A DNA stretch of 64,000 bases from Symsagittifera roscoffensis (taxonomy: Eukaryota; Xenacoelomorpha; Acoela; Convolutidae), in assembly GCF_963678635.1 (NCBI RefSeq), contig NC_087067.1, positions 57,574,388 to 57,638,387 on the forward strand, read 5' to 3'. The position numbers and the translations under genes are program-made. Each line of letters begins with the position of its first letter. The first letter of the stretch is position 1. The notes under the pieces are model-generated. The model did not search any database, was not told the origin of the DNA, and saw only the letters and a list, made by a program, of their open reading frames with translations. This document shows positions 55,224-64,000 of this stretch, piece after piece.

Positions 55224-55596
55224 ACATTTACAACACTTTTAGCCAGATCCAACTTTGAAAGCTCATTATGCAAACTACCAAGTTTCAGCAACACAAAGAC
55301 TAAGCCTCGCATTGCTTTCTCCAGGTCCGAGAAGTTCTCGAAACTTCCGATTGACTTTGGAAACATCTCAATTTTCTCATTCAGCTCAAAGTCGATTATC
55401 TTCAACACTCCGTTCCTTTTGTAGTTCTTCAAAGCGTAGCCTATCAGCTGCTGCATTAATACATAGTTATCTCCTTCATAAGTTAGCTGTGGGTCGTTAC
55501 CCTCTCTCAACTTGCCCAAATTTGAGTTAGATAGATATCCGTGACCTCCACAAGTTTCACGACATGTCTGGATGACATTTTGCGCACATGACGTAA
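55224..55596 (-). pseudogene. ACOX3: Acyl-CoA oxidase (ACOX3-like) exon, copy 2, 5' part
   Basis: [37 protein letters not shown] and the following helices match copy 1 closely. It is cut from the rest of the exon by the copia insertion. Its 5' edge is fused to PPP6C downstream DNA at the same point as in copy 1, so the fusion predates the duplication. Confidence 0.87.
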
Positions 55597-56198
55597 CTTA
55601 TGTCTTCCTATCAAGAAAAGCAAAGCGCCTCAGAGAACGGTGTTAGTTATAAACAAGGAAAAAACTAAAAACTTACCAATGCAAATAATTTCTGATTCCA
55701 AATCAAAGAAAGCCGCTATTAAAATCAAAGTAAGCTACTGAATCCATTCCAAGTTCGTTTATACCACCAAAATGCAGTAGACCAGAACAACAAGCAGATT
55801 TCCTCAGACTGCAGAAGAGGAAAACCGAAACAAATTTAGACTCAAATAAATCATTGCAAGTTTCGGTCGAGATACAAGGAAAGAAAGGGTGATTTTCAGC
55901 TGCTGAAACATCTGGGCTGCAAAACTTGATAAGTTTTTGTTTATTTTCTATCTCATGTTAGTCTGGGTAAATTTTAAACGCCATTTAAGCCAAATGATTA
56001 GTAATCTTAAAATTTTATCATTAGTTTGCCTTACTTCTTAAAAACAATTTTCAGAGCGGCATAATTCGCCACGCATAGAATATTCGCAGTTTGCTTTCAG
56101 CATCATATTTAACCTTTTAGTTGAATTTTCATTTACTCTAAGATTAGCAGCTTAAATTCAGCATCAACTACATCTATAACGATCATATTAAATTGAAC
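55597..56198 (-). other. PPP6C: PPP6C downstream DNA, duplicate 5
   Basis: Same DNA as 45750-46351, nearly identical. No gene seen. Confidence 0.6.
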
Positions 56199-56448
56199 TT
56201 ATAGAAAATAGGGTGACATGCTTCTGGGAGGAGTTTTTCGCTCGTTGTTTGGCACGGCGTTGAACAGTTTTGTTTTTTTTTTTTGCTGGAGACAGAATTG
56301 ATCTCCAGTATGGCTGCTATGTTCCAACACCTGTAGTTGTAGTTGGGGGCACTCCACACTGTGATTAGGGTGTCATCGAATATGTACTTGTAGCCTTCTT
56401 GTACCAGCTGATGGGCACGACAGATGAGTTTGAGGAGCGTTTATGTGA
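56199..56448 (-). pseudogene. PPP6C: PPP6C-like terminal exon, duplicate 5 (truncated and shifted)
   Basis: Closest to the locus 2 exon (same W-N form and T run, one T longer, which shifts the frame). It is cut after CGTTTATGTGA at 56448, where unrelated coding DNA of the next exon begins. TGAGGAGCG replaces TGAGGTCG near the edge. Confidence 0.88.
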
Positions 56449-57526
56449 CGGTGTTGTGTACTTCAGGGTACAAAATGGGTCCTGCACTGCTGACTTGGGG
56501 TACACTCGTTTGTTGAATACCTTGCACAGCACCATTAGCTTGTGAGACAAGGTTAGCTTGCGGTAACCCATGAATCGCTGGCTGCTCGTTAACATTGCTG
56601 GTCATCACATTTAGTATCTTAGAACAGTCGGCAGTCGGGTTTTCACTCGCAATCGGCTGCTGGTTCTGGACAGCTTGTTGCGTTGCAAGACTGCTTGTTG
56701 ATACTACTTTGGGCAAATGAGCGTAATCATAGTTGATTTTCTCGTAGTTATCATCCTGATCTTCATATACACTAGCTTGAGTGCAATGAAACGGCCGGTG
56801 GTGCGATCCATCGTTTTCCTGCTTCACCAAAACAGGCATTGTTTCACTCCAACTTTCGCAGAATTCCGTGCTGGGTGCTGCCATTTTGAGTCCACTTGGT
56901 GTCAAAATACGAGCCCCTTGTCGGCTGCTATTAGGAGAAACATTAGACACCGGGCAAATCGAAGGAGGAGGCATCGGGAATGTTCCCCCATTTTGCGGCC
57001 CCTGATGATTCGGGTTGATTTGGGCACTTGATGAGGGTGGTTGGTTCGCGAAATGAGAAGTTAACGCATTCATCTGATTTGGGACTGTTTCGTGGAAATA
57101 TCGCCCAGAAGATGGATCTTGAGTCAGAACCACAGTTTGACATTGAGCTCCGTTATTTGGGGGAGAAATCATAAATGCCTGTTGGGTCTTCGCCATCACA
57201 CCGGGCGACCCTCCGTTGGGATTCTGGATCCCATTTAGATGGTGCGGGTTCACGAAATTAGGGTTAACGTGCAAATTGGGGTGCTGGGCAAAGGGTATTC
57301 TGCCGTCTTGGTTTTGATGAAGCATGAAAAAATTGGAAGGGTTGACAATTCCCATATGATTGGGTTTTCCTGAGGGATCTACAACACCATTGTGAGGCAT
57401 GACAGGGACGAATTCGTTCGGACGTTTCTTGGGTGCATTTTTGGAGTTGCGCACTTTCGCCTGTTTGCGGTTGTTCTTATTGCGCTGGCTGGGCATGTCT
57501 GGAAGCGCGAGAACCGGCATCACGTT
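56441..57526 (-). CDS. Exon of a disordered Asn/Gln/Pro-rich, probably nuclear protein (3' truncated)
   Basis: It follows an acceptor (ATCTGGTTTAG) and opens NVMPVLALPDMPSQRNKNNR. Residues about 10-36 are basic (K/R/N-rich, nuclear-signal-like). The rest is low in hydrophobics and rich in N, P, Q and S. It has a sumoylation-type motif (V-K-Q-E at about residue 233) and short aromatic/acidic segments (EDQDDNYEKINYDY). These features suggest a transcriptional cofactor, but I do not recognise the family. The final codons (VHNTVT, stop) lie at the duplication edge: the TAA is made from PPP6C DNA, so the native exon continued elsewhere. One exon of a larger gene is likely; upstream exons are not identified. 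Confidence 0.7.
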   Translation of the reverse strand, partial: NVMPVLALPDMPSQRNKNNRKQAKVRNSKNAPKKRPNEFVPVMPHNGVVDPSGKPNHMGIVNPSNFFMLHQNQDGRIPFAQHPNLHVNPNFVNPHHLNGIQNPNGGSPGVMAKTQQAFMISPPNNGAQCQTVVLTQDPSSGRYFHETVPNQMNALTSHFANQPPSSSAQINPNHQGPQNGGTFPMPPPSICPVSNVSPNSSRQGARILTPSGLKMAAPSTEFCESWSETMPVLVKQENDGSHHRPFHCTQASVYEDQDDNYEKINYDYAHLPKVVSTSSLATQQAVQNQQPIASENPTADCSKILNVMTSNVNEQPAIHGLPQANLVSQANGAVQGIQQTSVPQVSSAGPILYPEVHNTVT

Positions 57527-57649
57527 CTAAACCAGATGCAAATTTAGAAATCCATGTTAATTAGCTAATTGAAATAACGGATATGTTCAGGGCAAGTTCA
57601 AATTACTTTAAGCTTAGCTTTCAACTGTAGAATCTTGATTGTTAGATCG
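57527..57649. other. Intron-like DNA 5' of the disordered-protein exon
   Basis: AT-rich, with no features seen beyond the acceptor. Confidence 0.4.
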
Positions 57650-59035
57650 GTAATTCATGATGAAAATGGTCGAAAATTGCAAAATTTGACTTTAGCGTTA
57701 ACCGACTGTATGAACTTGTAGCAATGAAGTTCAGTGATAGATAAGCTTAGTTTGAGAGCAAACAATCGTAATCGGATTTTGCACCTTGAATTTGACCTCT
57801 AGGGCGAAGAATTGGAAAAGCGCTAAAAATCTGGAACCCCCCCCTGATTGGGAACCACTGGTAATATCCTTATGAAAAATAGTGGGTGACTAATAGAGAT
57901 GATTTTAGCCGTGCATGCAAATTTCCAGACCCCTTGGGGGACGAGTGATAATGATTTCCGAAAATGCAATTAGAACTACCCAATTCACAGGAAAGGGAAA
58001 AAGTTAGGAAGAACTAAAATAAAGTCATGCAAGGGGTCATTTGTCAAATACGATTGGGAGCTGATTTTGTAGTTGAACCCAATGTTTGCTCAGTATGTCC
58101 TGATTAACTAAGTGGCACCCCGATGTTTAATTAAAGCTGACCTAATGGTTGATTCAGCTGATAAGTCCTGAGTGGCAGCTAGTTAAGTGAATGTTAATAG
58201 CGATAGTGAACAGTACGCCTCTGACCGAACTGAAAGTAAATAAAGATAACGATACGCGATTAAGGTACAACCACCGAACTGGTCAGAACAATTGATACTG
58301 AGATAGAGTATAGTTGGTTCTCAGTTAGTTAGAGAGAACAGTGATAACTACGATTGAGAGTAGTTGGTTCTCGGTCAGAGATAGAGAACAGTGATAACTA
58401 CTAAGGGTAGTTGGTTCTCGGTCAGAGAAGAGAACAATTATTGCTAGTGAGCGAGTTGCGCTGGAACCCGTGTTTAGTACCGGGTTGAGACAGCTGTCCG
58501 AGCGAGTTGCGCTGGAACCAGAGTTTAGTACCGGGTTGAACTAGTTGTGTCGCTGCTCTGCTAGAGTAGGCGAGTTTTGAATCGAGTCAACCGAAAATTG
58601 ACGAGTGATTGAACGGAACGGGACGCGGGCTTCAATATAGAAGTTGCTAAATAGTAGGTAGCTCATTAAGGGCACTGTAAATTGTTTTATTTCCTTTGCG
58701 ATTGAGAATTTACTTATTGTGCCCACGATTTGCTGAACTAGCTAGAAGCGCAAGAGGAGAGCCGAAAAGAGCCTAAATTAAGGGGGGAGTTGCGTAATCC
58801 TTTGATCGGCCGATTTAGTCTGACCACCAACATAACCCTTTAAGCAAATAAGTCAGATTTTTGAGAATTCCAGATTTTCAAATAACTAAGAACATTTGAC
58901 TATACTGAGAACCCTATTCTTTTGAAAACTTTTGTCATATGCTTATAATTTCAGCTGAACTGATGAAAATTAAAATTTAAACCAAAATAAAATACTAAAT
59001 TTGAGAAATTTATCTCTACTGCTGTAACTGTAGAA
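57650..59035. repeat. 1.44-kb tandem duplicate, unit 1, with hairpin series
   Basis: Starts GGTAATTCATGATGAAAATG and recurs about 1436 bases later. It contains three ~50-bp units, each with GTTCTC and GAGAAC arms (58317-58339, 58367-58389, 58414-58435). Two more units follow with the shared block GAGTTGCGCTGGAAC and AACCCG / CGGGTT-type arms (58465-58486; weaker at about 58516-58536). No gene seen. Confidence 0.9.
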
Positions 59036-59084
59036 TTGGTGATTCTACTGTATTACATGCTACAAAAACCTGAGTGTAAAATTG

Positions 59085-60475
59085 GTAATTCATGATGAAA
59101 ATGGTTGAAAATTGCACAAAAATTGATTTCAGCGTTAACCAACTGTATGAACTTGTAGCAATGAAGTTCAGTGATAGATAAGCTTAGTTTGAGAGCAAAC
59201 AATCGTAATCGGATTTTGCACCTTGAATTTGACCTCTAGGGCGAAGAATTGGAAAAGCGCTAAAAATCTGGAACCCCCCCCACCCCTGATTGGGAACCAC
59301 TGGTTATATCCTTATGAAAATTAGTGGGTGACTAATAGAGATGATTTTAGCCGTGCATGCAAATTTCCAGACCCCTTGGGGGACGAGTGATAATGATTTC
59401 CGAAAATGCAATTAGAACTACCCAATTCACAGGAAAGGGAAAAAGTTAGGAAGAACTAAAATAAAGTCATGCAAGGGGTCATTTGTCAAATACGATTGTG
59501 AGCTGATTTTGTAGTTGAACCCAATGTTTGCTCAGTATGTCCTGATTAACTAAGTGGCACCCCGATGTTTAATTAAAGCTGACCTAATGGTTGATTCAGC
59601 TGATAAGTCCTGAGTGGCAGCTAGTTAAGTGAATGTTAATAGCGATAGTGAACAGTACGCCTCTGACCGAACTGAAAGTAAATAAAGATAACGATACGCG
59701 ATTAAGGTACAACCACCGAACTGGTCAGAACAATTGATACTGAGATAGAGTATAGTTGGTTCTCAGTTAGTTAGAGAGAACAGTGATAACTACGATTGAG
59801 AGTAGTTGGTTCTCGGTCAGAGTTAGAGAACAGTGATAACTACTAAGGGTAGTTGGTTCTCAATCAGAGAAGAGAACAATTATTGCTAGTGAGCGAGTTG
59901 CGCTGGAACCCGAGTTTAGTACCGGGTTGAGACAGCTGTCCGAGCGAGTTGCGCTGGAACCAGAGTTTAGTACCGGGTTGAACTAGTTGTGTCGCTGCTC
60001 TGCTAGAGTAGACGAGTTTTGAATCGAGTCAACCGAAAATTGACGAGTGATTGAACGGAACGGGACGCAGGCTTCAATATAGAAGTTGCTAAATAGTAGT
60101 TAGCTCATTAAGGGCACTGTAAATTGTTTTATTTCCTTTGCGATTGAGAATTTACTTATTGTGCCCACGATTTGCTGAACTAGCTAGAAGCGCAAGAAGA
60201 GAGCCGAAAAGAGCCTAAATTAAGGGGGAAGTTGCGTAATCCTTTGATCGGCCGATTTAGTCTGACCACCAACATAACCCTTTAAGCAAATAAGTCAGAT
60301 TTTTGAGAATTCCAGATTTTCAAATAACTAAGAACAATTGACTAAACTGAGAACCCTATTCTTTCGAAAACTTTTGTCATATGCTTATAATTTCAGCTGA
60401 ACTGATGAAAATAAAATAAAATTTGTACCAAAATGAAATACTAAATTTGAGAAATTCATCTCTACTGCTGTAACA
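59085..60475. repeat. 1.44-kb tandem duplicate, unit 2
   Basis: Same content as unit 1 with few changes. Hairpin arms are kept; loops and spacers vary (GTTCTCAATCAGAGAAGAG in the third). About 50 unrelated bases separate the two units. Confidence 0.9.
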
Positions 60476-60552
60476 AACCACACATGTCAACATCTAAACC
60501 GCAGTATATTTTCATTCGAACTTAGGTCGATTACCAAAGGGAACTTATCAAT

Positions 60553-61006
60553 TCAATGCACGAAATGTAGTTTATGCAGCATTTTTGAATCGTGATTTTC
60601 AACTCTTCCTTTCGAAATATTTGGACCAATGATTTTGGATATTGTTGTAAAGCAGTCTTCAGCCGCGCATTGAGCTAACTTGTTGTCGATTGACAAGCCG
60701 CAAAACAAGCCATCTAAGAACATTTCTAAGGTCCGTTTGGTGTACATTTTACCTAAATTTGTGAACAGAGCTGCCAAAACCTTGTAGCACGTAGTGAACA
60801 GTTTCGGATGATGTGTGAAATGCTTGTAGTTGAACACTTTGGCAAATAAAATCGTGATTGAGTTGTCTATCTTAGCCTTGAGGTCATTTACTGATGATAT
60901 TTCTCCAAGTAGGAGCACAAAACCGTCAGTGATTTCCCAAGGCTGACCTGGCCTCTTGAATGAATGTGACATGCACCCCCCCAGTATCGGGTCTTTTGTC
61001 ACATAC
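60553..61006 (-). CDS. HEAT-like protein, exon 4 (C-terminal)
   Basis: A TGTATTTAG acceptor, then VTKDPILGGCMSHSFKRPGQ, WEITDGFVLLLGEISSVNDL, paired helices (FAKVFNYKHFTHHPKLFTTC; MFLDGLFCGLSIDNKLAQCA) and the end LHKLHFVH, TGA. The helical-hairpin pattern suggests HEAT/ARM-type repeats. Its phase does not fit exon 3 as I place it: exon 3 ends on a codon border while this needs two bases. A small exon or an indel may therefore be missed. Confidence 0.7.
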
Positions 61007-61244
61007 CTAAATACAAAAACTTTTCGAGCAAAAACTAATCATCGAAAGAGGCTCTTTTGATTAAAACTTTTATTATAAACCATACAAAATCTCAACCAAA
61101 AGAACATGTTCAAAGCTTACAAAAAATGCTCATTAATTTGAAAAGTCAAGCCACGGAACCTATAAAACATGAGTCTAAAATATTGACAATGCGCAGTACC
61201 TTTGAATGGATTTTACGGGGATGCAATTGGTTGATATTATTTAC

Positions 61245-61372
61245 CTTTGCCCGTTTAGAACTGCCCTTTTTCATTTTGGGGGCGAGTGAACCACATGAGT
61301 ACATGACTTGGTTCTCATGGAGACTCGGGTCATTGTCATGCACTTGCTTCACAACCGAATAGCTTGTAGGAC
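61245..61372 (-). CDS. HEAT-like protein, exon 3
   Basis: Bounded by TTTGTTTCAG and AAAG/GTAAAT. It encodes PTSYSVVKQVHDNDPSLHEN then QVMYSCGSLAPKMKKGSSKR. It joins exon 2 in phase (G/GT gives Gly). It is low in predicted helix and forms a linker between helical repeats. Confidence 0.75.
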
Positions 61373-61578
61373 CTGAAACAAATAAAAACGCCTGCTTAGA
61401 ACAATGAACAGCCTGCTTCGGGAATCACACAGTAACAACACTAAATCCTATAAAGCTGGTCCTATAATACTGTTTTTTTTGCACTTCAAAAAAGGAAGCC
61501 TACAGAACTTCAACATTTGTCGTGGCAACTTTTAACTAGAATTTTTTAGAATTGGGGTCATCAGAATGGAAAACGCAC

Positions 61579-61856
61579 CTTTTTCACGCCCGTCGTTTAG
61601 AATCGAATTTTCCTCTTGACTGGCAACTTGTCCGAGTCCTTTTTTCATTTCTGCCATCACACCTTCAACCCAGTCAGGATAAACGGAACGGAACTTTTTC
61701 AACGCGATAGCTGAGCCCTCTCGTACAGATGGAATATTGACGTTCAAGTTGTGGTAGAAATTGTCTGCGATTTCATCTGCAGAGCTCATGCACTCGTCTG
61801 GAAAGGCTTCGACGAAGAAATCGGTCGCTACGCAGGCTGAATCTCTGACCGGCCAG
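61579..61856 (-). CDS. HEAT-like protein, exon 2
   Basis: Bounded by TGTACTATAG and AAAAAG/GTGCGT. It encodes SWPVRDSACVATDFFVEAFP, FYHNLNVNIPSVREGSAIAL and YPDWVEGVMAEMKKGLGQVA. The xDxxxxVRxxA pattern (SWPVRDSA, IPSVREGS) is typical of HEAT repeats. It joins exon 1 in phase (AG/C gives Ser). Confidence 0.85.
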
Positions 61857-62083
61857 CTATAGTACAAAAAAAGAAATGCTCAAAGAAATACAAGTCCTCG
61901 TTTTAGCAACGAGCATATTTGTCAAAACAGATGCAATAATACATATTTTCTAAATCCGGTTCGGTTAACACACATAATCCAGATAAAAATATCATATAGA
62001 TTTTTTGAATTAACTCTATCAGAAATCGTTCATACTTTCAAACGTTGACATAGACCTGGAAAAGGTGTAACATTAAATTTTAC

Positions 62084-62411
62084 CTGTCGTCATCGAAACA
62101 AATTAGCAGCAGCTCCAGCAAAGTGTTCACGTGGCCAACCAACACATCCTTGTCAATCTTAGTGACCAACTCTGTCACACACGCACACACAGCCTCCCTG
62201 GCCGCGTGATTCTCCGCTTCTGATTGGCTGACATAGAACTTGATGACGTCATTTATGTGTTCACAGACCACTTTACGACCGGTGTGTTCGAAAACTAGAC
62301 GCCATGTTTCCTGAGAGTAGAGACGGACTCCCTCTGCTATGTAGTAGCGATTGAGACACATCGGAGGCAAAAGGGCCGGGAGCAAGTTATACAAGTTGTC
62401 GCGAGTAAGAG
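62084..62411 (-). CDS. HEAT-like protein, exon 1 of those visible
   Basis: Bounded by TTCCTTTCTCAG and GACGACAG/GTAAAA. It encodes LPPMCLNRYYIAEGVRLYSQ, then YVSQSEAENHAAREAVCACV and a long helical run to LLLICFDDD. Alternating helices and the AENHAAREAV motif again suggest HEAT repeats. The gene continues beyond the window or in exons not recognised upstream. I believe the protein is conserved in animals but cannot name it safely. Confidence 0.85.
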
Positions 62412-62944
62412 CTGAGAAAGGAACCCAAGTTCTAGTTTATAAAGGTAAATTAACCGTAATTATCGGAAATTACAAGTCAACAAAGAATAACGAACTGCCA
62501 TAAATTTCGGTATTTAAAAGTAGAATTCAATGTCATAAAATACGAAAAATGAAAACAATGAAAGTCAACTTTAAAATGGCGCCTGAACAGTTTGAACTTT
62601 GTTTCAATCTTTCAATTTTCATCTTTTTTCACACACTGTTCTTCGTTCACCAGAAAACTCATTAGTTATGACCTTGGTTTTTTCTCACTAAGAACTCTAG
62701 CGAGAACATCCCTCTTCTCGCTTTGTAGTGAATGAAAACTCTAGCTTTCCATTCGGGTCCGTGGCAGGAACAAACGGAACTGGGAACGGAAACGGCGACA
62801 CAGCGGGCCTAACTGATAGAATGGCGAACATGGCTGTGACAGGCGGTGGAGATAGACGCCAAAGAACCGAATGCAAATAATGATGGAGAAGGGCGGAGCG
62901 AGAAGATATTGGAGCAGGAACAAGTTCTATCGATATTGGAGCGA

Positions 62945-63145
62945 CTAAATTGTAGTTTTTTTTCGAGAGTAACACGAATATAACCTTTTTGAATCGATTG
63001 AAAATGTTTTCATATCGTTTCTTGTCCAAAAAAATTTGGGAAATTTGGATTTTTTTGCTTAAAAATAAAAAGCAAAAAAACTGCATTTTTTTCCCTTTTT
63101 TGTGTTGATTTCAAGAAAAACTGTTTACCACAACCTACTGACCCA
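62945..63145. repeat. About 200-bp direct repeat, copy 1
   Basis: Starts TTTCGAGAGTAACACGAATA and runs past ATCGATTGAAAATGTTTTCA. A similar stretch lies at 63772-63980 in the same orientation. Confidence 0.8.
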
Positions 63146-63771
63146 AACAACACTCGAAAATTCTCTATAGATTTAACTCAATTTTGAATAGATTTTTTTT
63201 GCCCTTAAAAGATACAAATTAGCCCCAACCAACATTTTTTGAAACTACAGACTAAGTAATAGCTGCTCCGACCCTCTCTTTCTTGAAAAATTTTTTTAAG
63301 GCAACCTCATCTAAACCAATCTAAAACCAAAAATTTCCAGTTGAAATCGAGCATTGAGCTCACAAAAAGGCTTTCAAAAGCATTATCTTCCAAAAAACTA
63401 CTGTGCAAGTAGCAAGATCTGTCTTCTAGCTGCGCCTTGTTATACTTTTCAACGTTTTTGATTTGTTTTTGTTTCGCAGTGATTAAAAACTAAACGTTAC
63501 TAAAAAAATTGTGGGATTAAGATTTTTTTTATCTTAGGTCGCATATATGAATGTTTCTAACCTTTTACAATACCTAATACTATCTGTGGGGATTTTGGTG
63601 ACTAATAAAAGTCCACATCCGCAAAATGTTTGATAACTGCTTTTTGGTTTTTTTTCTATTGCTAAAACACCAAAGTAGGAGTTAGGACAAGTGCGATTTT
63701 GGGAACCAAGTTCGGTCTAAAATATCATTCAATTGATTTTAGAGAAAAACAAATTACCTTAAATTGAAATT

Positions 63772-63980
63772 TTTTTCAAGAGTAACACGAATATAACCTT
63801 TTTGAATCGATTGAAAATGTTTTCATATTGTTTCTTGTCCAAAAAAAGTCGGGTGGATTTTTTTTGCTTAAAAATAAAAAGCAAAAAACTGCATTTTTTT
63901 TCTATTTTTTTTTGTGTTGATTTCAAGAAAAACAGTTTACCAAAACCTACTGGCCCTAACAATACTCGAAGGTTATTTAG
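63772..63980. repeat. About 200-bp direct repeat, copy 2
   Basis: Starts TTTCAAGAGTAACACGAATA. It has a few substitutions against the copy at 62945, mostly in T/A runs. Confidence 0.8.
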
Positions 63981-64000
63981 AGATTAAACTCCACTGAATT

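Larger units (their letters stand above)
62412..64000. other. AT-rich DNA upstream of the HEAT-like exons
   Basis: Probably intron or intergenic. Many T and A runs and no exon recognised. It holds the repeated pair listed separately. Confidence 0.5.

Overview
Organism and overall character. This is animal nuclear DNA, probably from an invertebrate. The evidence is spliced fragments of PPP6C and of a peroxisomal acyl-CoA oxidase, exons with ordinary GT-AG borders, AT-rich non-coding DNA, and LTR retroelements of both the Ty3/gypsy and copia kinds. No bacterial or viral genome features are present. The species cannot be named from the sequence alone. No complete, clearly functional host gene lies in the window.

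Layout. (1) 1-14777 holds copy A of a GC-richer, decayed Ty3/gypsy-like retroelement on the + strand (protease, RT, RNase H, integrase, then an unusual set of downstream ORFs), an interspersed-repeat module at about 10735-11165, and 3.6 kb of AT-rich DNA. (2) 14778-28384 holds copy B of the same segment. It starts abruptly in the RT thumb and ends with flanking DNA plus the terminal PPP6C exon. (3) 28385-39037 holds copy C, starting in the tail after integrase and again ending in a PPP6C terminal exon. (4) 39038-40560 is copy D. It has only the non-coding flank and a PPP6C terminal exon, is more diverged, and is probably close to the ancestral arrangement. (5) 40590-49427 has more PPP6C exons on the - strand (two copies of a middle exon, one N-terminal exon), plus an acyl-CoA oxidase (ACOX3-like) C-terminal exon fused to PPP6C downstream DNA. 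(6) 49428-56448 is a second copy of the ACOX region, interrupted by an internally deleted copia element and a 200-N assembly gap, and ending in a truncated PPP6C exon. (7) 56441-57526 is one exon of a disordered, Asn/Gln/Pro-rich protein whose stop codon comes from the PPP6C duplicate. (8) 57650-60475 is a 1.44-kb tandem duplication containing runs of short hairpins. (9) 60553-62411 has four exons of a HEAT-like protein on the - strand. (10) 62412-64000 is AT-rich DNA with one repeated pair.

How it fits together. The three retroelement copies share the same premature stops and frameshifts, and the flanking host DNA is copied with them. They were therefore multiplied by segmental duplication after the element died, not by retrotransposition. 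The breakpoints cluster at one short site beside an interspersed repeat in a PPP6C intron.

Most interesting content. Downstream of pol the element carries an apparent gene block with a short N-terminal ORF, a long charged coiled coil, a divergent SGNH/GDSL-hydrolase-like domain, and a 667-codon ORF with a second set of SGNH-like motifs. The 667-codon ORF stays open in all three copies although most other frames are broken. Esterase-like ORFs are known in some retroelements (CR1-type LINE ORF1, bdelloid rotifer LTR elements). A double arrangement behind a gypsy-type pol is worth checking.
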